From: Planctomycetales bacterium | GTDB lineage: Bacteria > Planctomycetota > Phycisphaerae > SM23-33 | Assembly: GCA_030642005.1 (NCBI GenBank) | Contig: DAOWOP010000005.1 | Location: forward strand, 1 to 29,550 | Length of the DNA: 29,550 nt | Direction: 5' to 3' | In this document: positions 6,903 to 15,409 of the stretch, in pieces | Position numbering within the stretch: the stretch's first letter is position 1 | Layout of the letters: every line of letters begins with the position of its first letter | Made by a program: the position numbers and the translations under genes | Notes under the pieces: model-generated | What the model was told of the DNA's origin: nothing | What the model saw: the letters and a program-made list of their open reading frames with translations, nothing else | Databases searched by the model: none

Positions 6903-8065
6903 ATCGGGAATTCTCCGTTTCGCAGATCGAGCGCTACGGCGTGCGCGACCTTGATGGCGTCGAGACGCCGCGACTGTTGTTCTATCAATGGGCCCTGGAC
7001 GCCAACCGCGAGAAACTGAAGGCGATCTGCGGCGGGTTTGAAAACCTGCGACTGATGTTCAAGACGTTCAAGGCTACGTTGCTGCTGGCGCCGTACTGTC
7101 ACGCCGGCTTGAAGGCGGTTAAGACTTCCTGCCTCGGCGAGGCGCGAGCCGTTGCCGCCCGTTCCAACCTTTCGGACATCCTGATAGCATTTCCCTGTTT
7201 CGGCTCGGCGGTCGATGGTTTCCTTGCGTTGCGGAGGGAGTTTCCACACAAGCGGTTCTCCCTGGTCGTCCCGAATCTTGCGTGCGCTCGGGGACTCTCG
7301 GCAAAGGCCGACGCGGATATCCCGATCTATCTCGATCTGGACCCCGGCATGAAGCGGACGGGTGTCGCCTTCGGGCAAGCGGCGGCCGAACTCGCTGACG
7401 CGATCGCCTCTTTGGACCATCTGTCCCTCCACGGGCTTCACGTCTATGACGGAAACGTCCAACATCACAATCCCCACGCGATCCGCGACTATTCCAATAG
7501 ATTGATGATGAAGATTGACGAAACGGTGCGTGCGCTCCACGGCAAGCATACAATCCACGAAGTCGTTACATCTTCGTCCATCACTATGCAATCCAACCTT
7601 GAGGCGCACCGGGCCGGCGCTTATTCATGGCGACTGACGGTTTCGCCCGGTACAGCCGTTCTCTGGGATTCCAACTACAACGACATTCTGCCGAAGCAGT
7701 TCTCGTACGCGGCGGCTGTGGCGACGCGGATACTGGATGCGCGCCGCCACCGCGACGGGCATTTCCTGACCACGGACTGCGGCGTCAAGTTCGGCGCAGG
7801 CGCGGATGCAGGCCCAATGCACGTGCTCGGCTTTCGTGGATACCGCCCCTTCGGCAAGTCCGAATACTTCGGTATGTTGGCATGGCTTGGCTTCGACCGC
7901 GCAACGGGCGAACCGCTTGCCGACGATCCGGATGAGATGATCGGACGCGTCGTGCTGGTCTTCCCGCGACATGTTTGCACGACCGTCAGTCAATACGCCC
8001 ACGCCCTGCTTATCCGGGACGGCCAGGTCAGCGAAACAATTCCCATTGACGCGAGAGACGGATAG
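6899..8065 (+). CDS. D-threonine aldolase-like PLP enzyme (alanine racemase fold type III)
   Basis: 388 aa, close to the family's usual 370-390. The N-terminal barrel carries the PLP lysine motif (MFKTFK at 53-58, probably Lys55), then LGEARAVA and DILIAFPCFGS. IYLDLDPGMKRTG (143-155) and LHGLHVYDGNVQ (177-188) are typical of the family. The C-terminal metal site is visible as HVC at 358-360 in VFPRHVCTTVSQ. The expected reaction is cleavage of D-threonine or another beta-hydroxy-D-amino acid to glycine and an aldehyde; dehydratase or racemase activity is possible in relatives. The usual RPHVKTHK is replaced by LMFKTFK, so the substrate pocket may differ. Confidence 0.82.
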   Translation: MNREFSVSQIERYGVRDLDGVETPRLLFYQWALDANREKLKAICGGFENLRLMFKTFKATLLLAPYCHAGLKAVKTSCLGEARAVAARSNLSDILIAFPCFGSAVDGFLALRREFPHKRFSLVVPNLACARGLSAKADADIPIYLDLDPGMKRTGVAFGQAAAELADAIASLDHLSLHGLHVYDGNVQHHNPHAIRDYSNRLMMKIDETVRALHGKHTIHEVVTSSSITMQSNLEAHRAGAYSWRLTVSPGTAVLWDSNYNDILPKQFSYAAAVATRILDARRHRDGHFLTTDCGVKFGAGADAGPMHVLGFRGYRPFGKSEYFGMLAWLGFDRATGEPLADDPDEMIGRVVLVFPRHVCTTVSQYAHALLIRDGQVSETIPIDARDG

Positions 8066-8123
8066 AAACGTTTGACGTATATCGGAACACTTTAAAACAA
8101 ATTGGGGCGGGAGGCCCGTGGCT

Positions 8124-9170
8124 ATGAGCAGGACAATCCATAAACAGCGAGCCGAGGCGCTCGCCAAGGCAATGCGGAGGAAGAAATTGCCATACGTGCT
8201 GCTGGAGGACATGAAGCACACCTACTACTTCAGCGGCTTTTCGATCGCATTTCCCGGCGTGAGATTCCGGGTCTGCCTACTTGTTGACGCGAAGGGCGGG
8301 ACGACTCTACTGGTCAGCGCCCCGTTGGCCGACAGCGCCGGCTCTCATGCCGACGAGGTCATACCGGTGGACCACTCGCTCGTGGACGGTGCAGCGAAAC
8401 GTGAAGCGAAGTTTGCGCGTGCGCTGAAAGCAGCCACCCGGCAGAGCCGGACCGCGCTGAAGAAAGCCGCCGCCGTAATTGGCCCCGACATCGCCCTGAT
8501 GCGCCGGCGCAAGGACGCCGAAGACAAGAGGCAACTCCGCCGGCTCGCCCGGCTGGCCCAGATCGGATACGCCGCCGCCGAGAAAGAATGCATCGCCGGC
8601 AGAACCGAACTGGACCTGTTTCTTGCCGCAAAGACCGCTTGCGTCAACGCCAACAAGCGGGACCTGTTCGTCTTTGGTGATTTCGTAAGCGGCAAGCGGT
8701 CATCGGGTATAGACGGACCACCGACCACCAGGAAACTGAAAACCGGAGAGAATGTGATAATAGACCTTTGGCTGGTTGGGGACCATTACTGGAGCGATAC
8801 GGCCCAGACATTCTTCGTCGGCGGAGAGCCGACTGAAAAACAGCGGAGTCTTCTGAAGATGCTGGAGAGGACCAAACGGCGGGCGGAACGCGCCATTCGT
8901 CCGGGCGTCAAGGCTGTAAACATTTACCGGCAGATGCAGGACGACCTCGGCGAACATGGGTACAGGTGCCCGCACCACATGGGCCACGGGTTCGGACTGG
9001 ACTCCTGGGAGCCGCCGTTCATAACGGCCGACAGTACCGACGTGTTCCAGGAAGACATGGCCTTCAATCTCGAACTCGGCATCTACGACAGGAAACACCA
9101 GGGCTTTCGCATCGAGGCCGGTTATTTCGTTACCGGAACAGGTGTTACTTGCTTGAAGAGGTTCTCGTGA
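8124..9170 (+). CDS. M24-family metallopeptidase (Xaa-Pro aminopeptidase-like)
   Basis: 348 aa from the ATG at 8124. GGAGG at 8110-8114 is 9 bp from this ATG but only 3 bp from an upstream GTG at 8118, so the ATG is preferred. An N-terminal creatinase-like domain (1-140) precedes the pita-bread catalytic domain. All five metal ligands are present: Asp214 (IIDLW), Asp225 (YWSDTA), His288 (GHGFGL), Glu317 (NLELG) and Glu331 (RIEAGYF). It should hydrolyse N-terminal residues of short or unusual peptides, perhaps containing D-residues given its neighbours (inference). Its last bases overlap the next gene's GTG start (GTGA). Confidence 0.88.
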   Translation: MSRTIHKQRAEALAKAMRRKKLPYVLLEDMKHTYYFSGFSIAFPGVRFRVCLLVDAKGGTTLLVSAPLADSAGSHADEVIPVDHSLVDGAAKREAKFARALKAATRQSRTALKKAAAVIGPDIALMRRRKDAEDKRQLRRLARLAQIGYAAAEKECIAGRTELDLFLAAKTACVNANKRDLFVFGDFVSGKRSSGIDGPPTTRKLKTGENVIIDLWLVGDHYWSDTAQTFFVGGEPTEKQRSLLKMLERTKRRAERAIRPGVKAVNIYRQMQDDLGEHGYRCPHHMGHGFGLDSWEPPFITADSTDVFQEDMAFNLELGIYDRKHQGFRIEAGYFVTGTGVTCLKRFS

Positions 9171-10642
9171 ACCGGCGGTCTGTAGATACCCTGATTCGGG
9201 CAGCGCGGGTACATGACGGAGAGCGATTTCTTCCGAAAGACACTGATGTCGGCATTTTGGGCGGGAGGCTTGTTCTGTTTCGGCCCGGCGAGCGAGCCGA
9301 GGCAGGTGAGGTGATTGAAGCGTCCGGGCTGACGCTCGCGCCGGCCTTTATTGACATTCATAACCACGGCGACCTCCGGCTGCTTTCGCGCGACGGCGCA
9401 AACCTTCTCTCGCAGGGAGTGGGAACCGTCATTATCGGCAACTGCGGTTTCAGTCCATGGGGGCCGTGTGCACGGCACGCTCTCTTTCTCAATGATGATG
9501 CCCCGTTTCGATTCAGCACCGCGAAGGAGTATTTCGAGACGCTCGGCCGGACGCCCTTGCCGGTCAACGCCGCCTCACTGGCCGGACTGGCGGCGCTGCT
9601 CCCGGAGGAAGGCATGTGCGAGCAATTGCGTGCGGCCATGGAGGCCGGCTGCATAGGCCTGTCCGTCGGGCTTAACTACGAGGGGCAGAACGAGATAGAT
9701 ACGGCCGGCCTGATCAGCCTGGCAAGTGTGCTCACATCATATCCGAACCGGTGGGGAGGCATCTGCTGGCACATGCGAGACCAGGGCGAGCATCTGGCCG
9801 AAGCCGTCGCTGAAGTTGTTCGCGTTCACGAGGCGACCGGCGCGCCGTGCCATATCAGCCACCTCAAGCGAACCGGAGTTGAGCATCCGGAGGATATTGA
9901 CGCGGCGCTGGCCGCAATCGAGCCGTATCCCGGCATCACGGCGGACATGTATCCGTACGTGGAGGGCTTCAGCACGCTGCGGTCCCTGGTTACCATAGGT
10001 CAGGAGGCACTCGGCAGCGCGGCGACGCCGGCGAACCTGGCGACGGCGGGCTGCAAAAAGTGCTGCCCGAACCTGTGGGCGGATGTCGTGCTGGCCGGCG
10101 GCGTCCCGGAGACGACCGTCGGCAAGAGCATCGAACAGGTCGCCGCCACGTTCGGTGAGGACGGCCTTTCAGCCTTTATGCGACTGTACGCGGAGTATCC
10201 TGACGCAACCGTTTGTTTCATGAATCAAAGCCATCCGTCGAATTTCGAAGCGGTCCTCAAACACGAAAAGGGCCTTCTTGGCTCTGACGGCTATGTCTAT
10301 GACACCGGCGAACGCGGACACCATCCACGATCATTCGGCGCGTTTTCCCGCTTTTTCGCCTGCTGTAGGGACCATCAATGGATGAGCCATGAACAGGCCA
10401 TCCGCAAGATGACTTCCTTCCCGGCGAAACGCTTCCGGCTGGAAGGGCGCGGGCGCATCCTTCCCGACTACTACGCCGACCTCTGCCTGTTTCGCGCCGA
10501 TAGATTCGGCGATACCGCCACGTTCGGACACCCAGGCGCCCTGTCGGAAGGAATGGAACGGGTGTTCGTGAACGGCAAGGTGGCCTATGCGAACGGCCAC
10601 GCCGTTTCAAAGAGCGGAGGCCTGCTCCGTCCATCGCGATGA
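9167..10642 (+). CDS. N-acyl-D-amino-acid deacylase (D-aminoacylase) family amidohydrolase
   Basis: 491 aa from GTG at 9167, which overlaps the preceding stop and has AGAGG 6 bp upstream. Longer readings from upstream ATGs run inside the peptidase gene and are rejected. Metal-site features are FIDIHNHGD (His65, His67), GNCGFSPWG (Cys93, the bridging-ligand position in D-aminoacylases), CHISHLK (228-234) and GSDG (Asp374). HHPRSFGAFSRF (385-396) is the family's HPR motif. It hydrolyses N-acyl-D-amino acids to free D-amino acids, or acts on D-residue dipeptides. Together with the two upstream enzymes it forms a plausible route from D-residue peptides or N-acyl-D-amino acids to central metabolites. 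Confidence 0.88.
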   Translation: MNRRSVDTLIRAARVHDGERFLPKDTDVGILGGRLVLFRPGERAEAGEVIEASGLTLAPAFIDIHNHGDLRLLSRDGANLLSQGVGTVIIGNCGFSPWGPCARHALFLNDDAPFRFSTAKEYFETLGRTPLPVNAASLAGLAALLPEEGMCEQLRAAMEAGCIGLSVGLNYEGQNEIDTAGLISLASVLTSYPNRWGGICWHMRDQGEHLAEAVAEVVRVHEATGAPCHISHLKRTGVEHPEDIDAALAAIEPYPGITADMYPYVEGFSTLRSLVTIGQEALGSAATPANLATAGCKKCCPNLWADVVLAGGVPETTVGKSIEQVAATFGEDGLSAFMRLYAEYPDATVCFMNQSHPSNFEAVLKHEKGLLGSDGYVYDTGERGHHPRSFGAFSRFFACCRDHQWMSHEQAIRKMTSFPAKRFRLEGRGRILPDYYADLCLFRADRFGDTATFGHPGALSEGMERVFVNGKVAYANGHAVSKSGGLLRPSR

Positions 10643-10679
10643 GGAGCCGGTCCGCCACGCCATGCCGGCGCTCATATCG

Positions 10680-10708
10680 TTGACGATTCACCGTCGTCAG
10701 GATACTTT
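10680..10708 (+). promoter_or_regulatory. Promoter of the HU/IHF-like gene
   Basis: TTGACG (10680-10685), 17-bp spacer, TACTTT (10703-10708), about 40 bp before the start codon. Confidence 0.5.
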
Positions 10709-10747
10709 GTAGGCGTCAAGCGACCTTATCACAGGAAGGAACACGTT

Positions 10748-11119
10748 ATGAATCGCAACGAGATGATTGAGGGTATCATGCGTCAGGCAGGTATTTCCAA
10801 GGCCAACGTCGCCCGTTTTTACGACGGCCTGATGACGCTGGCGGGCAGGGAACTCATTAAGCACAACCGCTTCGTCCTGCCGGGCCTCGGTGTGCTGCGA
10901 GTCCGCCGACGGGCCGCCAGAATGGCGAGAAACCCGCGGACGGGCGAGCCGGTACACGTCCCGGCAAAGAAGGTCGTCCGCTTCAAGGCCTATTCGGCCC
11001 TTGATGAACTACTGAACGGCCCGCGCAAGAAATCCACCCCTGCCGACCCGCCCGAACCGACCGGACAACTGCCGATGGGAGAAGATTCCCCTCTGAATGA
11101 TGTTTCAACTGAAAATTGA
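10748..11119 (+). CDS. HU/IHF-family DNA-binding protein
   Basis: 123 aa. It begins MNRNEMIEGIMRQAGISKANV, typical of the dimerisation helices, then GLGVLRVRRRAAR and the signature ARNPRTGEPVHVPAKKVVRFK (60-80) of the DNA-binding arm with the intercalating proline. A C-terminal extension of about 30 residues, Pro/Lys-rich then acidic, is not found in canonical HU (about 90 aa). The ribosome binding site AGGAAGGA lies close upstream. It acts as a nucleoid architectural protein, bending DNA. It converges with the phosphatase gene; only 23 bp separate the two stop codons. Confidence 0.9.
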   Translation: MNRNEMIEGIMRQAGISKANVARFYDGLMTLAGRELIKHNRFVLPGLGVLRVRRRAARMARNPRTGEPVHVPAKKVVRFKAYSALDELLNGPRKKSTPADPPEPTGQLPMGEDSPLNDVSTEN

Positions 11120-11140
11120 AAATTGGCAATTGGAAATTTC
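11109..11140. repeat. AATTG-rich low-complexity repeat between convergent genes
   Basis: Near-tandem GAAAATTG/GCAATTG units overlap the last codons of the HU-like gene. A related AATTG-rich stretch lies at 27060-27092. Two sites of the same family suggest a dispersed element rather than chance. Confidence 0.4.
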
Positions 11141-11142
11141 CT

Positions 11143-13275
11143 CTACATCGCTTTGATAATTACCAGTGTGATGTCGTCCTGCTGGTGCGTGGCGCCCAGG
11201 AATTCGTTGACGGCGGCGACGACGGCGGCGTGAATGTCAGCGGCGCTGCTGTCGGCGCAGGCTGACAGGACCTCGCGCATCCGGTCCTTGCCGAACATCT
11301 CGCCCGCGGCATCGGCTGCTTCCCATATCCCGTCGGTCCCGATTGCAATAACGTCGCCGGCCTCCAGCGTAATGGGCTTTACGCTATCGAAAGTAGCACC
11401 TTCCATGATTCCCAACGGCACGCCGGTGTTGGGTAGTTCCTCGATCTTCCCCATACTTCGCCTCAACCATATGGCTGGGTCGTGCCCGCCGGAGGTCCAC
11501 TCCAGCGAGCGTGTTTCCGCATCCAGCACGCCATAAAACAGCGTCATAAACCGCGTCTCGCCGGTGTCCCTGACAAGATGCGTGTTCAGCACGCCGAACA
11601 ATTCGCCCAGGTCTTCGCCGTGCCTACCGGCGTGGCTGCGAAGAACGCCACGCGCCGACGCCATCAGCAAGGCCGCTCCTATCCCGTGGCCGGTAACGTC
11701 GCCGACGGCGATGCCGAGTTTGCCGGCCCCAAGGTCCACAAGGTCGATGAAGTCGTAGTAATCGCCTCCGGTCTCGTCGCAATAGATGCTCGTTCCGGCA
11801 ACATCAAAACCGTCTATCTTCGGCGACTCCTGCGGTAACAGTTGCTGTTGTATCTCCATCGCCACAGCCAGTGACCGTTGCATGTCCGCGTGCTGGCGGA
11901 GTTTCGGACCCATGTCATTAAATATCTCGCCGAGGTCCTGCAATTCATCGCCGGTTCGGATTTGCACGCCGGCGTCGTAATCGCCGCCCGCAAGCCTTTC
12001 GCCGGCCTCGGCAAGGCGGACCAGAGGCCTGGTTACCGAACGCGAAATGATAAACGCCACGATCGCAACTATAACAACGACGACGAACATGACGACCCCT
12101 GCGATCCTTATGTTGTGAGTCATCCTGTCCAGGACATACTTCTCCGCTTCCTCGGCATGGGCGACGACCTTTTCATACGGAACAATGACGACGGGGAACG
12201 CCTCTTCCGCCCCGCCGGCGCCGTAGGCCCACAAGGCATCCTTGCCCTTGTACCGCATCTTCCGCACGCCGGACTTGCCGGCAACCGCGTCAGCCACCAG
12301 CGCCTTCAACTCGTCGGTATCTTCGGATTCGAGATACTGTTTCAGTTCGGGGCCTCGCCAGTCCTTTCTGTATCCCTCGTAACTTTTCTGCGTGAGGATT
12401 ACCAGTTTCCCTTCGCTTTCGTCGCCCTTCAGCCCCGGGAAGACCAACAGGCTCGCCGCATCGCCGGCCCATTGCTCCGGCAGCGTCAATTCGCTGAAGA
12501 TGCTTTCCAGCGGAACGTCGATGGCCGTTACTCCGGCAAAGGACCCGTCAGGATAATGCACAGGCATAGCCAGCGACAGCGCGACCATTCGCGTGGAGAC
12601 ATCCACCGCTGGAAGTGTCCAGATAAGAGCACCTTCCTCCTTGGCCTGCGTGTACCACGTGCGAATGCGTGGGTCGTAATCGCCCGGATAACCGCCATGA
12701 CCGGGATAGCATGTGTGGATTCCCGATTCCAGGGCGGTGTACTGCCAGGATATGCGTTTGGCGTTGGACTCATGGAGCGACCGATAGGCCTCGGGCATCG
12801 TTGATAACCTGGCCAGGCCGTCGGCTATAGCCTTTCTGTCAACACCGCTGACCGGGACGCACACCTGCTGATCATAGGTAACCTGAATCGGGACGACTTT
12901 ACCGTCCGGTCCAAGACGTTTGAGGCGCGCCGATGGCTTCATGCCCGAAGGAAGATTAACGCCTTTGTCATAGTCCTCGCCAAAAAACAGATGCGGCGAC
13001 GCCGGCGGTTTCCTGGCAAGCCTGTCTTCGACCTCGTCAACCTGGATTCGCAGCGCCAACTCCAGGATTTCCGTGTCGCGTTCGATAATCCGCCCGTAAT
13101 CGTCCACGATGTGCCGGAGGTGGTGGCGGGCGATCTCCGTAAGAATTGCTCGCCTGTCCGAAGCCAGTCGGCCACCGAGGCGACGCATAGAGACCAGATG
13201 CAGACCAGTCCAGACGATCAGCGGCACTAATGCGATCGCCAGCAGTAAAATCAACAATTTCCAGCGAATCTTCAT
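11143..13275 (-). CDS. Membrane sensor PP2C-type serine phosphatase (Cache-HAMP-SpoIIE/RsbU)
   Basis: 710 aa from the ATG at 13275; an in-frame TTG at 13290 is less likely. The order is TM helix 8-29, periplasmic dCache sensor about 35-380 (strand motif WYTQAKEEGALIWT and DVPLESIF), TM helix 390-410, HAMP 411-462 with the linker helix, and PP2C/SpoIIE domain about 485-710. Metal-binding motifs are intact: GGDYYDF (503-509), GDVTGHGIGAALLM (525-538), TSGGHDP, GTDG (646-649) and QQDD (698-701). RsbU-type enzymes dephosphorylate an anti-anti-sigma protein in partner-switching stress pathways. No anti-sigma or STAS gene lies nearby, so the partner is elsewhere. Confidence 0.93.
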   Translation of the reverse strand: MKIRWKLLILLLAIALVPLIVWTGLHLVSMRRLGGRLASDRRAILTEIARHHLRHIVDDYGRIIERDTEILELALRIQVDEVEDRLARKPPASPHLFFGEDYDKGVNLPSGMKPSARLKRLGPDGKVVPIQVTYDQQVCVPVSGVDRKAIADGLARLSTMPEAYRSLHESNAKRISWQYTALESGIHTCYPGHGGYPGDYDPRIRTWYTQAKEEGALIWTLPAVDVSTRMVALSLAMPVHYPDGSFAGVTAIDVPLESIFSELTLPEQWAGDAASLLVFPGLKGDESEGKLVILTQKSYEGYRKDWRGPELKQYLESEDTDELKALVADAVAGKSGVRKMRYKGKDALWAYGAGGAEEAFPVVIVPYEKVVAHAEEAEKYVLDRMTHNIRIAGVVMFVVVVIVAIVAFIISRSVTRPLVRLAEAGERLAGGDYDAGVQIRTGDELQDLGEIFNDMGPKLRQHADMQRSLAVAMEIQQQLLPQESPKIDGFDVAGTSIYCDETGGDYYDFIDLVDLGAGKLGIAVGDVTGHGIGAALLMASARGVLRSHAGRHGEDLGELFGVLNTHLVRDTGETRFMTLFYGVLDAETRSLEWTSGGHDPAIWLRRSMGKIEELPNTGVPLGIMEGATFDSVKPITLEAGDVIAIGTDGIWEAADAAGEMFGKDRMREVLSACADSSAADIHAAVVAAVNEFLGATHQQDDITLVIIKAM

Positions 13276-13534
13276 CTCTATTCCATTCAATTCTCGAATC
13301 TACGCAACCTGTTACAGGGTATCAGAATAGATTCTCCTGTGCGAATCACTTTTCTTCAATACGAATACCCTAAAACGGATACTGCACCACTCCATGAGGG
13401 ACATACGTGCTCAGGCTGCTCGCCAGTGGTGCGAATTCATGCGGGAAATCTCATTTGCGGTCCATTACTATAGTCCGAGTGGATCGCAGGGCCAGGCCGG
13501 AAGACGGCTGCCCCGCCGCCCGAGGTAACTGATA
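13276..13534. other. Divergent intergenic region, no clear signals
   Basis: The gap lies between the divergently transcribed phosphatase and exporter genes. I see no consensus promoter pair, no RNA gene and no repeat that stands out. Confidence 0.4.
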
Positions 13535-14155
13535 GTGGATATGATTGTTTTCCTGACGCAGGCTGTTGTCATTTCGTTTTCGGGCGTGATGGCTCCGGGG
13601 CCGATGACGGCTGTAACGCTCGGGTTGGGCGCCCGGAACCGCCATGCCGGCGCCCTGGTGGCCATCGGGCACGGGATCGTGGAGTTCCCGCTGATGGTGC
13701 TGATTATCGTGGGCGTCGGCAGGGTCTTTGCGCTTCCGATGTTTCGGGTCGGCATCGGCCTGGCCGGCGGCGCGATGTTAATCGTTATGGGCGGGATTAT
13801 GCTTATGCAAATCAGGAGGCCCGCCCCGGTCGGCGGCGAGCCGAACCGCAGAGGACCTGTGTTGACCGGGATACTCATGTCGGCCGGTAATCCATATTTC
13901 CTGCTCTGGTGGGCGACGGTGGGCCTGGCACTTGCTTCGCGGGCGGCCAAGCTGGGAATTCTCGCGTTCGTGCTGTTCGCGATCCTGCATTGGCTATGCG
14001 ATCTGATCTGGCTGGAAGCGCTGTCGTGGGCGAGCCACCGGGGTTCAAAATTATTAGGAAACCGAAGCCGGCGGATCATCACGGTAGTCTGCGCCGCAGC
14101 CCTGCTGTTCTTCGGCGCGATGTTCATCTTCAACAGCACAAGGGACCTGATTTGA
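13535..14155 (+). CDS. LysE/RhtB-family amino-acid exporter
   Basis: 206 aa starting with GTG at 13535. GAGGT at 13522-13526 is 8 bp upstream of the GTG, while the ATG at 13541 is too far away. Six hydrophobic segments are present, and the N-terminal family motif appears as MAPGPMTAVTLGLGARNRHAGALVAIGHG (within residues 19-47). NPYFLLWWATVG (about 118-129) is the second conserved block. Family members export basic or hydrophobic amino acids by proton antiport. The substrate cannot be assigned. Confidence 0.85.
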   Translation: MDMIVFLTQAVVISFSGVMAPGPMTAVTLGLGARNRHAGALVAIGHGIVEFPLMVLIIVGVGRVFALPMFRVGIGLAGGAMLIVMGGIMLMQIRRPAPVGGEPNRRGPVLTGILMSAGNPYFLLWWATVGLALASRAAKLGILAFVLFAILHWLCDLIWLEALSWASHRGSKLLGNRSRRIITVVCAAALLFFGAMFIFNSTRDLI

Positions 14156-14171
14156 AAACCGGGACGGTTTT

Positions 14172-14190
14172 GCTCTGTTGAAAACAGAGC
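14172..14190. other. Perfect hairpin after the exporter gene
   Basis: GCTCTGTT and AACAGAGC form an 8-bp stem with a GAA loop, 17 bp after the exporter stop. No T-run follows on either strand, so it may stabilise a 3' end or mark a Rho-dependent end rather than being an intrinsic terminator. Confidence 0.4.
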
Positions 14191-14219
14191 AGGATTGTAT
14201 CCTGAATTGAGGGTTTGGT

Positions 14220-14867
14220 ATGGCTTCCGGTCAGATTTGTCCAAATTGCAAAACCGCCGATGGAACCGGGTTCTATCAGGACGAACGCCGCGACTATTTT
14301 CGTTGTCAAACATGCAGCCTGGTGTTTGTGCCGGCTTGGCAGTTCTTATCCGCCGAAGAAGAAAAGGCCAGATACGATCTTCACCGGAACTCGCCCGATG
14401 ATCAGGACTATCGCCGATTCTTAAGCCGCATATTTATTCCAATGCAGGAGCGTATAGCCCCCGAAAGTTTTGGACTGGATTTCGGCTCAGGACCCGGGCC
14501 GACGCTCTCGGTGATGTTTGAACAGGCCGGTCATCCCATGGCGATCTACGACCATTTTTATGCACGGGACCCTTCTGTATTGGAAAAGCAATACGATTTC
14601 ATTACCGCTACCGAGGTGGTGGAGCATCTGCATAATCCGAAAGAGGAATTGGATAAATTATGGTCATGCCTGAAACCGAACGGTTGGCTGGGCATAATGA
14701 CGAAACTCGCTCTTGATCGTGAGGCATTTGCGAATTGGCACTATAAAAACGATTTCACCCACATCTGTTTTTTCTCTCGTGCGACGTTTGAATGGTTGGC
14801 CCGGAAGTGGCAGGCAAAGGTAACTTTCGCCGACAAAGATGTAATTCTTTTTCACAAGAATTCATAG
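14220..14867 (+). CDS. Zinc-ribbon class I SAM-dependent methyltransferase
   Basis: 215 aa. The N-terminal zinc ribbon CPNC (7-10) / CQTC (29-32) is followed by a Rossmann-type methyltransferase domain with the SAM motif LDFGSGPGP (about 86-94) and the post-motif TATEVVEHLHNP (about 124-135). This architecture is known in bacterial proteins annotated only as methyltransferases; the substrate is unknown. GAGGG just upstream of the ATG is the ribosome binding site. It is the last protein gene before the CRISPR locus and shows no functional link to it. Confidence 0.82.
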   Translation: MASGQICPNCKTADGTGFYQDERRDYFRCQTCSLVFVPAWQFLSAEEEKARYDLHRNSPDDQDYRRFLSRIFIPMQERIAPESFGLDFGSGPGPTLSVMFEQAGHPMAIYDHFYARDPSVLEKQYDFITATEVVEHLHNPKEELDKLWSCLKPNGWLGIMTKLALDREAFANWHYKNDFTHICFFSRATFEWLARKWQAKVTFADKDVILFHKNS

Positions 14868-14908
14868 GGTGTGCAGGTTTCAGGTTTCCCGGTTTCTCCG
14901 GTTGCTTC

Positions 14909-15007
14909 AAAGCCGTCAGATGAGCGGAGCGAATCTGCCGGAAATGGGCACAAATACAGGTTACGCCTTGTTTTCCGGCACTTTCGCTCCGCTCAAGTGA
15001 CGGCTTT
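14909..15007. repeat. Long imperfect palindrome with 36-bp arms
   Basis: The arms 14909-14944 and 14972-15007 are inverted copies matching at 32 of 36 positions. The differences fall in two adjacent pairs. The loop is 27 bp. It could fold into a long hairpin or be a miniature inverted-repeat or REP-like element. It lies between the methyltransferase gene and the CRISPR array, where an array leader would be expected. Confidence 0.75.
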
Positions 15008-15015
15008 CAAAACAT

Positions 15016-15114
15016 GGGTAACGTCCCCAGGTTTCCCCACCTTCAATACACCAGCCGGGCAGGGCCAACTTACTCCCCGCCACCATAAACACGGGTAGCG
15101 TCCCCAGGTTTCCC
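15016..15114 (+). repeat. Direct 22-bp repeat pair next to the CRISPR array
   Basis: 15016-15037 and 15093-15114 are identical except for one base (GGGTAACGTCCCC versus GGGTAGCGTCCCC, then AGGTTTCCC). The second copy runs on as CAGGTTT and joins directly to the truncated first CRISPR repeat, so rearrangement at this repeat may have removed part of the array. Confidence 0.65.
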
Positions 15115-15120
15115 AGGTTT

Positions 15121-15409
15121 CCCGCATTGGGAAGGCTCTTACAGCGACCTCTACGAACTGCTGTACGACGATCACCCTGCTGACACCCCGCATTGGGAAG
15201 GCTCTTACAGCGCTTTACCAATGCTACAACAAAGGCCCTACCCTGCTGACACCCCGCATTGGGAAGGCTCTTACAGCCGGACGGTGAGCGCGGTGAATAT
15301 CAGGTACCCTGCTGACACCCCGCATTGGGAAGGCTCTTACAGCATCGGCGGCGGTCTCGGCTGCGCTCAGGACCCTGCTGACACCCCGCATTGGGAAGGC
15401 TCTTACAGC
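15121..15409 (+). CRISPR. Type V (Cas12f-associated) CRISPR array: 4 full repeats, 1 truncated, 4 spacers
   Basis: Full 37-bp repeats, identical to one another, lie at 15175-15211, 15241-15277, 15307-15343 and 15373-15409, each preceded by a common A (so 38 bp is possible). A truncated copy at 15121-15145 keeps the 3' 25 bp. The period is exactly 66 bp, with spacers at 15146-15173, 15212-15239, 15278-15305 and 15344-15371 (28 bp each, all different). The repeat runs from CCCTGCTGACACC to GGAAGGCTCTTACAGC and has complementary GCTG/CAGC ends. The plus orientation is preferred because the 3' part GGGAAGGCTCTT then pairs with a candidate tracrRNA at 15624-15635. With that polarity even the truncated repeat retains its crRNA handle. 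Confidence 0.93.

Noticed and set aside
11878..12804. 308-codon plus-strand frame opposite the RsbU-type phosphatase
   Set aside because: Shadow of a gene with complete Cache, HAMP and PP2C motifs on the minus strand.
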